A DNA stretch of 64,000 bases from Lachnospiraceae bacterium. GTDB lineage: Bacteria > Bacillota > Clostridia > Lachnospirales > Lachnospiraceae. Shown in pieces: positions 46,619 through 55,508 of this stretch; the stretch's first letter is position 1, and every line of letters starts with the position of its first letter. The position numbers and the translations under genes are program-made. The notes beneath the pieces are model-generated. The model had not been told where the DNA came from. It saw only the letters and a list, made by a program, of their open reading frames with translations, and did no database searches. The stretch is from NCBI GenBank assembly GCA_029224965.1, contig JAQXVO010000004.1:1-64000 (forward strand), given 5' to 3'.

Positions 46619-47740
46619 TCAGGCCAGCTTCATGTCGCCGTCCTTGACCCAGCCGGCTTTCTTTACGATCAGGTTGATGATGGGGCAGATGACTGCCGGA
46701 AGGACAAAGCTTACAAGGATTAAGCCGATCCAGTCGGTCGGAGTGATGGCGGATTTGGTACCGGCTTCGATTCCGGAAAGCCAGCCCTGGAAGATACCGA
46801 TCTGTCCGCAGAGACCGCAGGTACCCATGCCGGAATCAATGGCCGGGCCATTCATTTCCAGATGGAAGAGACAGGTTGCGATGGGGCCTGTGATGGCGGA
46901 AGTCAGGATCGGAGCAATCCAGATCCGGGGATTCTTTACGATGTTCGGCATCTGCAGCATGGAGGTTCCGATGCCCTGAGATACAAGACCGCCCCACTTG
47001 TTTTCCTTAAAGCTCATGACGGCAAAGCCGACCATCTGTGCGCAGCAGCCTGCGACAGCGGCTCCGCCGGCCAGGCCGGTCAGAGCCAGAGCAGCACAGA
47101 TAGCGGCCGAGGAAATCGGCAGGGTCAGAGCGATGCCGACGATGACGGAGACGAGGATGCCCATCCAGAAGGGCTGAAGCTCTGTGGCAACCATAATCAG
47201 ATTTCCAAGGAGCATGGCCAGTTTTCCGAGAGGAGGTGCAATCAGCCAGGACAGGAAGACTCCGACACCGACAGTAACAAGGGGTGTCACAAGGATATCG
47301 ACCTTGGTTTCCTTGGAGACCATCTTACCGATCTCTGCGGTAATGATAGCTACGAAAAGGACGGCCAGGGGACCGCCGGCACCGCCCAGGGCATTGGATG
47401 CAAAGCCGACGGCAACCAGGGAGAAGAGGACCAGAGGCGGGCACTGTAAAGCATAGCCGATGGCAACTGCCATGGCAGGTCCGCTCATGGCCATAGCCAG
47501 ACCGCCGACTGTGTAATCTGTTCCGGCAATGGTTGCTACCGTTGCCTGTAAAAAGGGAATGTGAAAAAGAGTTCCCAGGGTATTGATAATGGTTCCGATC
47601 AGAAGGGAACAGAAAAGTCCCTGGGCCATGGCACCTAAAGCATCGATGCCGTAGCGCTTCAGTGAGATTTCAATGTTTTTTCGCTTGAGAAATGCCTTGA
47701 ATCTGCTGTCTTCTTTGTCTTTTGGCTTTTCTGCTGTCAT
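46619..47740 (-). CDS. PTS_EIIC_2-type membrane permease (PTS IIC-like), 373 aa
   Basis: About ten membrane segments with Gly-rich turns (ASNALGGAGGPLAVL, TGPIATCLFHLEMNGP, GMGTCGLCGQIGI) match the stand-alone EIIC_2 family. No IIA or IIB gene lies beside it, so it may not be a true PTS porter. The start at 47740 is supported by GGGAGGAAAGG; the longer frame to 47803 is not. It is followed by the NhaC gene. Confidence 0.85.
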   Translation of the reverse strand: MTAEKPKDKEDSRFKAFLKRKNIEISLKRYGIDALGAMAQGLFCSLLIGTIINTLGTLFHIPFLQATVATIAGTDYTVGGLAMAMSGPAMAVAIGYALQCPPLVLFSLVAVGFASNALGGAGGPLAVLFVAIITAEIGKMVSKETKVDILVTPLVTVGVGVFLSWLIAPPLGKLAMLLGNLIMVATELQPFWMGILVSVIVGIALTLPISSAAICAALALTGLAGGAAVAGCCAQMVGFAVMSFKENKWGGLVSQGIGTSMLQMPNIVKNPRIWIAPILTSAITGPIATCLFHLEMNGPAIDSGMGTCGLCGQIGIFQGWLSGIEAGTKSAITPTDWIGLILVSFVLPAVICPIINLIVKKAGWVKDGDMKLA

Positions 47741-47853
47741 AACACCTTTCCTCCCAGCGTCCCCTGTCTTTCTGTTCCAAAGAAGAGACAGGCCGCATTT
47801 CATCTGACGAAACTCATTGAAAGCCGGCTCCGTCGAACACTTAAACGCCCTGA

Positions 47854-47906
47854 ATTATAGCAGATGTCTTTAGCAGGGTAAAGTTGTCAGGATACCTGTA
47901 CAGGTA
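47854..47906 (-). promoter_or_regulatory. Promoter and palindrome upstream of the PTS-IIC-like gene
   Basis: On the minus strand TTTACC (47877-47882), 17 bp and TATAAT (47854-47859) form a strong promoter. The perfect 14-bp palindrome TACCTGTACAGGTA (47893-47906) ends 10 bp upstream of the -35, with GTACAAGTAC beside it, resembling GntR-type sites. The spacer 47907-48105 holds no gene. Confidence 0.7.
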
Positions 47907-48105
47907 CAAGTACAATAAATAAGAAGGATTTGTGGAATGCTATGTTTTTACAATATTTTATCCGGATTTCGTTGGTGAAATTTCATAGAGACTATGTTAA
48001 ATTATTGACAGGACGCATTTTTCTGCCAATTCCGGGGAGGTGATTCTTCGAAGGATTGGTCTAAATTTCATCCACTGTCAGTTAACACAAGAAAGGATAG
48101 GAATT

Positions 48106-51009
48106 ATGCCCGAACAGTTTAAGACCGTGCGGTCAAAATATCAGGGGGAGGCTGTAAAGGACCCTGAGATTGCAAAGCTCGCCAGAAAGATTACCGACTG
48201 TGTTCCCCATAAGATCAAGGGGATCACAACAGAGGATTCGGAATACTGGGGACTGAAGGAAGTCGTCACCCATGAAATGGCGGTTGCTGCAAATAAGATG
48301 AAGCTTCGGAAGTTCTACACCTTTGAGGAGCTTCAGAAAATGAACCCCGAATACAGTGAGAAAGACTTAAGAGACCTTCTCTATCAGATGAGCTATGTCG
48401 GAATTCTCGAGTACGATTATTCGGACTGCTATGATCACAATGGCCCGATCGAGGGGAAGCCCCGGATTCAGCGCTGGAGAATTCCCTACTTCGTACCCGG
48501 GGTCGGAGAGCTCTTCAATTCCTCCAAGGACCGTGTGGACAAGAATCCGCCGGTGGCATCGGCCTTTGAGCGGATGACCTTCGATCCTCTGGCCGGTATT
48601 ACCCAGATGGTTCCTCCCGGAGGCGACGGCATCGGCATGCATGTCATTCCGGTCGAGAAGGCTCTGGATGTCAGCCAGGAATCAGTAGATCTCGAGCACA
48701 TTTCCTACTGGCTCAATAAATATGACGGACATATTTCCGCCGGTATCTGCTCCTGCCGTTATTCCCGTGCCACTCTGGGCGAGGGCTGTGCCGATGATTT
48801 CAATGACTGGTGTATCCAGGTCGGCGATATGGCGGATTATTCGGTTGAGACCAAGAGAGCCCACTATATTACCAAGGAAGAGGCCATTGAGATCTGCAAG
48901 AAGGCAGAGGACAACGGCTTCGTTCATCAGATTACCAATATCGATGGTGAGAACCATATTTTCGATATCTGCAACTGCGATGTGAAGATCTGCAACGCCC
49001 TCCGGACCAGTATGCTCTTCAATACGCCTAACCTCTCCAAGAGCGCCTATACGGCAAAGACCACTCCGGAGAACTGCGTAGCCTGCGGACTCTGTGTCGA
49101 GGCCTGTCCTGCCGGTGCCGTTAAGCTGGGCCAGAAGCTCTGCAAGAAGGATGGCACCCTGCCGGAATATCCCAAGTCCATTCTTCCGGATGCCATCCAT
49201 TGGGGCAGATATGCATGGGATGAAAACTACCGAGATACCGCCCGGATGTACAACAGCTGGCAGACCGGTTCCTCTCCCTGCAAGGCAGCCTGTCCGGCTC
49301 ACGTTCCGGTTCAGGGCTATCTGCAGAAGGCCAAGGAAGGAAAGTACGAAGAGGCCCTGGCTCTGATCAAGACCATGAATCCTTTCCCGGCTGTCTGCGG
49401 CAGAGTCTGCAACAAGAGATGCGAGACCGCCTGCACCAGAGCCACCATTGATGAGGCCGTTTCCATCGATGCTGTTAAGAAATTCGTGGCAGACTATGAT
49501 CTGGCACAGGATCAGCCTTATATTCCGAAGAAGGCTGTGGCTTCCGTTACCGGAAAATTTGACCAGAAGATCGCCATTATCGGTGCCGGTCCTGCAGGTC
49601 TTTCCTGCGCCTACTATCTGGCACTCATGGGCTATTCACCGGTTGTCTTCGAGAAGCACGAAAAGGCCGGCGGTATGATGACCTATGGCATTCCTTCCTA
49701 TAAGCTTGAAAAGGATGTCATTGCAAAGGAAATCGAGGTCATTGAAAAGCTTGGCGTCGAGATCCGCTGCGGTGTCGAGGTCGGTAAGGATATCACCCTG
49801 AAAGAACTGAAGGATCAGGGCTTTAAGGCCTTCTATATCGCCATCGGCTGCCAGGGCGGACGCCGTCCCGGTGTGGCAAATGACGATGCTGAGGGTACCG
49901 ATATCGCTGTTCATTATCTGCAGAGCTCCATGGCCAAGGGTCATCCGGCCATTGAAGGCGATGTGGTCGTTGTCGGTGGCGGAAATGTAGCCGTTGACTG
50001 CGCACGGAATGCCGTAAAGCGCGGTGCCAGCCATGTCACCATGGTTTCCCTGGAGCAGAGAGATGAGATGCCTGCAAGCAAGTCCGAGATCCAGGAGACA
50101 CTGGATGACCACATCGAGATCCTGAACGGATGGGGACCGAAGGAAGTTCTCGTTGATGATGAAAAGAAGGTATCCGGCATTGTATTCAAGAAGTGCACAA
50201 GGACCATTGATCCGGAGACTAAGCGTTTCTCCCCTCTGTATGATGAGAGCGTAAGGCAGGAAGTCTCCTGCAAGCATATTGTCTTCGCCATCGGCCAGGC
50301 CATTGAATGGGGCGGCCTTCTGGATGACCGGAAGGTAACCTTCCATCACGGAAACTATCCCAAGGCAGATGCTCTGACCTTCCAGACCGAGGATCCCGAG
50401 ATCTTCGTCGGAGGAGATGTTCTGACAGGCCCTAAATTTGTCATCGATGCCATTGCGGAAGGCCATTATGCCGCAGATTCCCTGAACCGCTATGTCCAGT
50501 GGAATGCTTCCATGACCATCGGCCGCGACCGTCACAATTATCTGGAACTCGACAAGGATGACCTGAAGATCGATTCCTATGATACAGCCGGCCGTCAGGA
50601 AGCCATCGATCATCCGGAGGGAGTAGATCCTTTCCGTGACAATCATGGAACTCTGACTGCTGAGCAGGTTGCCGCCGAGACCAGCCGCTGCCTGGGCTGC
50701 GGAGCTTCGGTTGTCGATCCCAACAAGTGTATCGGCTGCGGCATCTGCACGACCCGCTGCCAGTTCGATGCCATCCATCTCTACAGAGACCATCCGGAGA
50801 ACACGGACATGCGCTTTGCCGAAGATAAGATCAAGGGCCTGGCACCTTATGCCATTAAGAGAGCCTTCCGGATTCTCAAGAACTCCGGTTCCGAGGAAGC
50901 CAAGATCATGCGGGAGAAGCGTCGGGAATATAATAAGAACAAGGAATTCAACAAGGCCCATCCGGATATCGGAAATGCAGTGACATTTTCGGATGAGGAA
51001 AAGAAATAA
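48106..51009 (+). CDS. Multidomain Fe-S / GltD-like FAD oxidoreductase, 967 aa
   Basis: Residues about 1-320 form a domain of unclear family with Cys blocks (GICSCRYSR, ICNCDVKICNA). A 4Fe-4S motif CVACGLCVEACP follows near 330. Next comes a GltD-type part: the N-terminal Fe-S helical domain (SPCKAACPAHVPVQGYL, CGRVCNKRCETAC), FAD-binding IIGAGPAGLSCAYYL, NAD(P)-binding VVVGGGNVAVDCARNA, and IVFAIGQAIEW. A C-terminal ferredoxin motif is CIGCGICTTRC. GltD-like flavoproteins move electrons between NAD(P)H and iron-sulfur partners. The target is unknown. GAAAGGATAGGA supports ATG 48106. It is monocistronic. Confidence 0.85.
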   Translation: MPEQFKTVRSKYQGEAVKDPEIAKLARKITDCVPHKIKGITTEDSEYWGLKEVVTHEMAVAANKMKLRKFYTFEELQKMNPEYSEKDLRDLLYQMSYVGILEYDYSDCYDHNGPIEGKPRIQRWRIPYFVPGVGELFNSSKDRVDKNPPVASAFERMTFDPLAGITQMVPPGGDGIGMHVIPVEKALDVSQESVDLEHISYWLNKYDGHISAGICSCRYSRATLGEGCADDFNDWCIQVGDMADYSVETKRAHYITKEEAIEICKKAEDNGFVHQITNIDGENHIFDICNCDVKICNALRTSMLFNTPNLSKSAYTAKTTPENCVACGLCVEACPAGAVKLGQKLCKKDGTLPEYPKSILPDAIHWGRYAWDENYRDTARMYNSWQTGSSPCKAACPAHVPVQGYLQKAKEGKYEEALALIKTMNPFPAVCGRVCNKRCETACTRATIDEAVSIDAVKKFVADYDLAQDQPYIPKKAVASVTGKFDQKIAIIGAGPAGLSCAYYLALMGYSPVVFEKHEKAGGMMTYGIPSYKLEKDVIAKEIEVIEKLGVEIRCGVEVGKDITLKELKDQGFKAFYIAIGCQGGRRPGVANDDAEGTDIAVHYLQSSMAKGHPAIEGDVVVVGGGNVAVDCARNAVKRGASHVTMVSLEQRDEMPASKSEIQETLDDHIEILNGWGPKEVLVDDEKKVSGIVFKKCTRTIDPETKRFSPLYDESVRQEVSCKHIVFAIGQAIEWGGLLDDRKVTFHHGNYPKADALTFQTEDPEIFVGGDVLTGPKFVIDAIAEGHYAADSLNRYVQWNASMTIGRDRHNYLELDKDDLKIDSYDTAGRQEAIDHPEGVDPFRDNHGTLTAEQVAAETSRCLGCGASVVDPNKCIGCGICTTRCQFDAIHLYRDHPENTDMRFAEDKIKGLAPYAIKRAFRILKNSGSEEAKIMREKRREYNKNKEFNKAHPDIGNAVTFSDEEKK

Positions 51010-51071
51010 ATCGGTGCAGAGGAGTCCAGTCTTCTTCAGTGTACAGCAATTTTATTGCTTTTTGATTTTGC

Positions 51072-51710
51072 TCAGATGGGCACATCTCTGTGCTCAACGG
51101 AGGTGGAGAAAGCGATCAGGGTCTTCGTTTTTCCGAAATGCTGGAGTTCATTAATGAAATGGTCCAGCTGCTCGGTGGTCTGGAAGACCGTTTCAATCAG
51201 CATGGAATAATCTCCGGTGACACAGTTGCACTCCACGACATTGTCGATTCCCTGAATATAGGGATAGAATTCCTGCTTCTGATTGGGAGCAACCTCAAGG
51301 TTAATAAAGGCCTTGATATGGTAGCCGAAGCGGCGGTAGTCGACCTCGGCATGGAAGCCGCGGATGATACCGGCCTTTTCCAGCTTATCAATCCGGGCCG
51401 AGACTGCCGGAGAGGACAGGAAAACCTGACTTGCGATTTCCTTTACCGGTGTTCGTGCATTTTTTAAGAGGATCCGGATGATCTTCCGGTCAATTGGATC
51501 CAGTTCTTTTTCATCCAGATCTGCCGTCTGGTCAGATTCCCAAAGCGGAGCCTGACCGGAAGGCAGGTCTTTTTCAATTTCGGAACTTTCAGCCGGCGCT
51601 TTTCCGGTTCTTTTTCTTGCCTTCGTGCCACCGGTTTTTCTATGGCTGCCTTCCTTTTCCGGGTCCAATGCCGTTCCCGGAATATTTTCACGGTTGGTAG
51701 AGTAATCCAT
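51072..51710 (-). CDS. Lrp/AsnC family regulator with long N-terminal extension, 212 aa
   Basis: Residues about 65-212 are a complete Lrp/AsnC protein. The HTH is LDPIDRKIIRILLKNARTPVKEIASQVFLSSPAVSARI, and the RAM ligand domain contains GDYSMLIETVFQT. The first 62 residues are hydrophilic and Lys/Arg/Glu-rich, probably disordered, and not normal for the family. It is divergent from aspA across a 311-bp AT-rich spacer and may control it in response to an amino acid. Confidence 0.9.
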   Translation of the reverse strand: MDYSTNRENIPGTALDPEKEGSHRKTGGTKARKRTGKAPAESSEIEKDLPSGQAPLWESDQTADLDEKELDPIDRKIIRILLKNARTPVKEIASQVFLSSPAVSARIDKLEKAGIIRGFHAEVDYRRFGYHIKAFINLEVAPNQKQEFYPYIQGIDNVVECNCVTGDYSMLIETVFQTTEQLDHFINELQHFGKTKTLIAFSTSVEHRDVPI

Positions 51711-51907
51711 CTTCTCTTTCCTTTCTAATCTAGGTCTTTTTACTGAATGATACCGAAAGGGAATCTATTCATAAGGAAGACTAATGATACCTATTACGAG
51801 ACGATTTCAACAAAATTAACAATTTAAAGAAAAATCAACTTTCATTTAAATATTATAAGCTGAAATAGCAGAAAATCAATAATTCTGTCAGCATTAACTT
51901 AATAATA

Positions 51908-51936
51908 TTTACAAACGCCAAAAAGAGGGATATTCT
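51908..51936 (+). promoter_or_regulatory. aspA promoter in the lrp-aspA divergent spacer
   Basis: TTTACA (51908-51913), a 17-bp spacer and TATTCT (51931-51936) lie 85 bp before aspA. The surrounding 51711-52021 is AT-rich, as expected for Lrp-bound DNA; no gene is seen in it. Confidence 0.65.
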
Positions 51937-52021
51937 TCCAGCATAAACAAAGCAGGCCGATAAGATATCCTGATAAATCTAAGGAAGGCCATGTGTGATA
52001 GCGAGAAAGCGAGGACCTAAA

Positions 52022-53437
52022 ATGAGAACACGTTTGGAATCTGATTCAATCGGAACAAAAGCATTACCGGAAAGCGCCTACTATGGAGTCCAGTCTCTCA
52101 GAGCACATGAAAATTTCCAGATTACAGGACAAGCAATGAATCCGATATTCTTAAAGAACCTGGCCATGATCAAGAAAGCCGCAGCCATGACCAACAAGCA
52201 GGCCGGCGAGCTGGATGAAAAGAAAGCCGATGCGATCATCAAAGCCAGTGAAGAAGTCATGGAAGGCGGTCTTCGGGATGCCTTCGTAGTCGATGCCATT
52301 CAGGGCGGTGCAGGCACCAGCGCAAACATGAACATGAACGAAGTCATTGCAAACCGGGCCTGTGAAATCCTCGGAGCCAAGAAAGGTGATTATTCTACCG
52401 TTCATCCAAATGATCATGTCAACATGGCTCAATCCACAAACGATGTAATTCCCACCGCAGGTAAGCTTACGGTTCTGGATCTTCTGAAGCCTCTGGAAAG
52501 CGAGCTGACCCGTCTGGAGGATGCCCTTTCCGACAAGGCAGAGGAGTTCGATGATGTAATCAAGATGGGCCGGACCCAGCTTCAGGATGCGGTTCCCATG
52601 CGTCTGGGCCAGAGCTTCCATGCCTGGTCTGTGATGGTAAAGCGGGATCATAAGAGACTGCACAGTATCAGCCGCGAGATGCTGACGGTAAATCTTGGCG
52701 GTACGGCAATCGGAACTGCCATCAATACTTCGGAAATGTATTTGAATTTCATCGTTCCCTGTCTTGCATCTCTTTCCGGCTATCCTCTTCGTCAGGCTGA
52801 GGACCTCTTTGATGCGACCGAGAACCAGGACGGTTTCGTTGCTGTTTCCGGTGCCTTAAAGACTTGTGTTCTGGATCTCTCCAAGATGTGCAATGACCTT
52901 CGCCTTCTTTCTTCCGGCCCCAAGACCGGACTTGCAGAAATTCACCTTCCGGCCAAGCAGAACGGTTCTTCGATTATGCCCGGAAAGGTAAACCCCGTTA
53001 TTCCTGAGGTTGTAAACCAGGTTGCCTTCCTGGTTGCAGGTCATGACCTGACCATTTCCATGGCAGCTGAAGCCGGACAGATGGAACTCAATGCCTTTGA
53101 ACCGGTGACCTTCTATAACCTCTTTGAATCCATCGAGGCTATGACCGGAGCCATTAAGACTCTGACCGATAACTGCATCCTTGGTATTACCGCTAACCGT
53201 GAGCGCTGCCGGGATCTGATGGAAAGCAGTGCAGGTATTGCAACGGCTCTGTCTCCCTACATCGGCTACAAGAAGTCGGCTGAGATTGCCAAGCAGTCGG
53301 TTCGTGAGGACCGTTCGGTTCGTGAGATCGTATTGTCGGAGGGCATCATGACTGAGGAGGAGCTGAACCAGGTTCTGGATCCCTGGGCTCTGACCGGTAT
53401 GAAGCCGCAGGTTGAGGCTGTTCGGAAGGCAGTCTAA
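52022..53437 (+). CDS. aspA: Aspartate ammonia-lyase, 471 aa
   Basis: This fumarase/aspartase superfamily enzyme deaminates aspartate to fumarate and ammonia. The signature loop GSSIMPGKVNPVIPE is intact, and YGVQSLRAHENFQITG near the start is typical of aspartase, not fumarase. QGGAGTSANMNMNEVIANRA is the first conserved block. GCGAGGACC supports ATG 52022. Fumarate formed here could serve as an electron acceptor. Its Lrp neighbour suggests amino-acid control. Confidence 0.93.
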   Translation: MRTRLESDSIGTKALPESAYYGVQSLRAHENFQITGQAMNPIFLKNLAMIKKAAAMTNKQAGELDEKKADAIIKASEEVMEGGLRDAFVVDAIQGGAGTSANMNMNEVIANRACEILGAKKGDYSTVHPNDHVNMAQSTNDVIPTAGKLTVLDLLKPLESELTRLEDALSDKAEEFDDVIKMGRTQLQDAVPMRLGQSFHAWSVMVKRDHKRLHSISREMLTVNLGGTAIGTAINTSEMYLNFIVPCLASLSGYPLRQAEDLFDATENQDGFVAVSGALKTCVLDLSKMCNDLRLLSSGPKTGLAEIHLPAKQNGSSIMPGKVNPVIPEVVNQVAFLVAGHDLTISMAAEAGQMELNAFEPVTFYNLFESIEAMTGAIKTLTDNCILGITANRERCRDLMESSAGIATALSPYIGYKKSAEIAKQSVREDRSVREIVLSEGIMTEEELNQVLDPWALTGMKPQVEAVRKAV

Positions 53438-53444
53438 AGCTGGC

Positions 53445-53481
53445 AGCAGCCCCGAGGCCCATCCCGTCCTCGGGGCTTGCT
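53445..53481 (+). terminator. Hairpin after aspA
   Basis: AGCAGCCCCGAGG pairs with CCTCGGGGCTTGCT around a short loop. The T-run is poor, so efficiency is uncertain. Confidence 0.6.
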
Positions 53482-53549
53482 GAGATGCTTTCCAACGAAA
53501 ATCTCTTTTATGAAATATAGAGCATTTTCGTGATATTTCCGGCATCCTA

Positions 53550-53558
53550 TGCTATGAT
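53550..53558 (+). promoter_or_regulatory. Extended -10 promoter of the glutaredoxin-like gene
   Basis: TGCTATGAT provides an extended -10 (TGN plus TATGAT) 72 bp before the start. No clear -35. Confidence 0.5.
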
Positions 53559-53630
53559 CGAGTTGTAAGTGATTTATTATCACTGCAAGAACTCGAATGA
53601 GCACACAGATGATTTGGAGGTAGTAAGAAT

Positions 53631-53945
53631 ATGATTAAGATATATGGATTGAAGACCTGCCCCTATTGTGATTATGTGAAGACACAGATTGCCGGAAGAG
53701 AAGATGAGTTTCAGTACATCGATATCGGCAGTCATGTGAAATATATGCATCAGTTTATCGATCTGAGGGATCACCGGCCGGAATTCGACCACAGTAAGGA
53801 GATCGGAGATATTGGTATCCCGGCTTTTGTTCTGGAGGATGGAAGCATTACTCTGGATCCTGCCAAGGTCGGGCTGAAGGAGTATGATCCCAATACGCCG
53901 GCATGTTCGATTGATGATCATAAGAATGGAAAAGGCGGCTGCTGA
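53631..53945 (+). CDS. Glutaredoxin-like protein, 104 aa
   Basis: A thioredoxin-fold protein with the redox motif CPYC (C10-C13) and the cis-Pro region IGIPAFVLEDG near 62. The tail is extended and ends in GGC. It would reduce disulfides with a low-molecular thiol or thioredoxin reductase. TGGAGGTAG precedes ATG. It is a single gene with a strong terminator. Confidence 0.88.
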   Translation: MIKIYGLKTCPYCDYVKTQIAGREDEFQYIDIGSHVKYMHQFIDLRDHRPEFDHSKEIGDIGIPAFVLEDGSITLDPAKVGLKEYDPNTPACSIDDHKNGKGGC

Positions 53946-54025
53946 TTTACTTCTTATCATGATAAATAGCAGGAGAGCCTTTTTCCATCTGGAGATTGGA
54001 TTCTGATCAGTTCTGTCTGAAAACA

Positions 54026-54066
54026 AGAAGCGGATTTCTTCGAACATGAAGAAATCCGCTTCTTTT
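54026..54066 (+). terminator. Terminator after the glutaredoxin-like gene
   Basis: GAAGCGGATTTCTTC pairs perfectly with GAAGAAATCCGCTTC around a 6-nt loop, followed by TTTTA. It also faces the convergent ldh gene. Confidence 0.9.
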
Positions 54067-54155
54067 ATACAGCGTTTTTTCAGAAATTAACCGGAATCCA
54101 ATGAAACAGTATGTCCAGGATTATTGAAATTGTTTGTCCGGCTTCTTATACATCC

Positions 54156-55109
54156 TTATAAACCCAGGTCTCCATAGAAGGATTCGAGAAGCTCTGCGGA
54201 CTTCTTTAAGGCCTTTTCTTCTTCGGGATCCAGACGGATCTCTACGATTTCCTTGGCGCCGGTACGATCGATGATGGTGGGAACGGACAACCATGCGGAC
54301 TTGATTCCGTACTGACCTTCCAGACCGACGGTGACGGGGTAGATATGGTTCTCATTGAAGAGAATGGACTTGCAGATGGCTGTTGTGGAGGCTGCAATGC
54401 CGTAGCAGGTGTTGCCTTTCCGGTTGAAGATATCCCAGCCTGACTGAATGGTCTTCTTCTGCAGGTCTTCTCTTGTGATGTCTTTGGTCCGGTCGGGGTT
54501 ATCCGCCATGACACTTTCCACGGACTTTCCGCCGATCACAGCAGAGTGCCAGGAGACGATCTCACTGTCGCCATGCTCGCCGCAGACGTAGGCGGATACG
54601 CTCTTGGAATCCAGGCCATACATTTCTGCCAGCTCGCAGCAGAGGCGGGCGGAATCCAGGGTGGTGCCGGAGCCGATGACCTGGTTCTTGGGAAGGCCGG
54701 ACATCTTGTAGACCATATAGGTCATAATGTCAACGGGGTTGGAGACAACGACAAAGATGCCGTTGAAGCCATTTTCCATAACGGATCCGACAATGCTTTT
54801 AATGATCTTGATACTGGGTGCCAGCATGTCAAGACGGTTCTTGGAGTCCTTGGGCATGGGTGCGGATGCTGTGATAATGACGATATCGGCGTCCTTGCAG
54901 TCGCTGTAGTCGCCTTCGTGGACATTGATATTACGGTTCATGAAATAGATGGAATGGGCCATATCCAGGGCCTCACCGTAGGCCTTATCTTTATTGACAT
55001 CGATCAGAACGACCTCTTCTGCAAGGCCCTGGTTGATGATGGTATAGGCGGTTGTGCTTCCGACATTGCCGCAGCCGACGATAACGACTTTTGATTCTTT
55101 GAAACTCAT
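54156..55109 (-). CDS. ldh: L-lactate dehydrogenase family protein, 317 aa
   Basis: NAD-binding GCGNVGSTTAY, the catalytic-His motif GEHGDSE and the substrate Arg in LDSARLC identify an LDH/MDH family enzyme. The specificity loop reads ASAPMPKDSKNR rather than the usual GANQxPGETR: the Gln typical of L-LDH is replaced and the loop is a residue longer. Lactate is the default call, but another 2-oxoacid is possible. GGGAGGAAATC precedes ATG. Confidence 0.85.
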   Translation of the reverse strand: MSFKESKVVIVGCGNVGSTTAYTIINQGLAEEVVLIDVNKDKAYGEALDMAHSIYFMNRNINVHEGDYSDCKDADIVIITASAPMPKDSKNRLDMLAPSIKIIKSIVGSVMENGFNGIFVVVSNPVDIMTYMVYKMSGLPKNQVIGSGTTLDSARLCCELAEMYGLDSKSVSAYVCGEHGDSEIVSWHSAVIGGKSVESVMADNPDRTKDITREDLQKKTIQSGWDIFNRKGNTCYGIAASTTAICKSILFNENHIYPVTVGLEGQYGIKSAWLSVPTIIDRTGAKEIVEIRLDPEEEKALKKSAELLESFYGDLGL

Positions 55110-55161
55110 GATTTCCTCCCACTGTATTGCTGTAGGTTTCTGATTTTTTAACTGGCAGGGC

Positions 55162-55204
55162 CCTTATTTGAAATAAGGTCAACTGACCAGCGTTTTTTAT
55201 TATA
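55162..55204 (-). promoter_or_regulatory. ldh leader: -10 box and two tandem palindromes
   Basis: On the minus strand a TATAAT (55199-55204) is followed downstream by GGTCAGTTGACC and then by the palindrome CCTTATTTGAAATAAGG (55162-55178, arms of 8). They lie between promoter and ribosome site, so they could be repressor operators. Neither matches the usual Rex box. Confidence 0.5.
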
Positions 55205-55378
55205 CTACCAAGCGAAGAAGAGGGAGAAATAAAAGCAGTATTCATGATGAAAGGATAGAAAGGGAAAGGTGAAAATCAAACAATCATGATGGAATAATGA
55301 AATTCACATCATACTGAGGAAAGATAAAAAGGCTTGAGAAAACGTCAAAGAATGGTTCTAAATGAGCAGTTTATGAGT

Positions 55379-55384
55379 TATAAT
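55379..55384 (+). promoter_or_regulatory. Probable -10 of the nudC operon
   Basis: A perfect TATAAT lies 125 bp before nudC; at 17 bp upstream only TTCTAA is available as -35. The rest of 55205-55508 holds no gene. Confidence 0.4.
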
Positions 55385-55508
55385 AACTTCGCTTACAAAC
55401 TCGGCCATCTAAGATGAAATGAAAGAGAACAGATTCGGACAGTCAGGATTCTGTTTTCTACATCTTTATTAGTAACTGTGTCTTATTAAGTGGGAAGGAT
55501 ATCTGTTC

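Noticed and set aside
49636-50961. Long antisense open frame (441 codons) opposite the GltD-like gene
   Set aside because: The opposite strand has clear domain motifs and a ribosome site. The antisense frame has none and is explained by codon bias.
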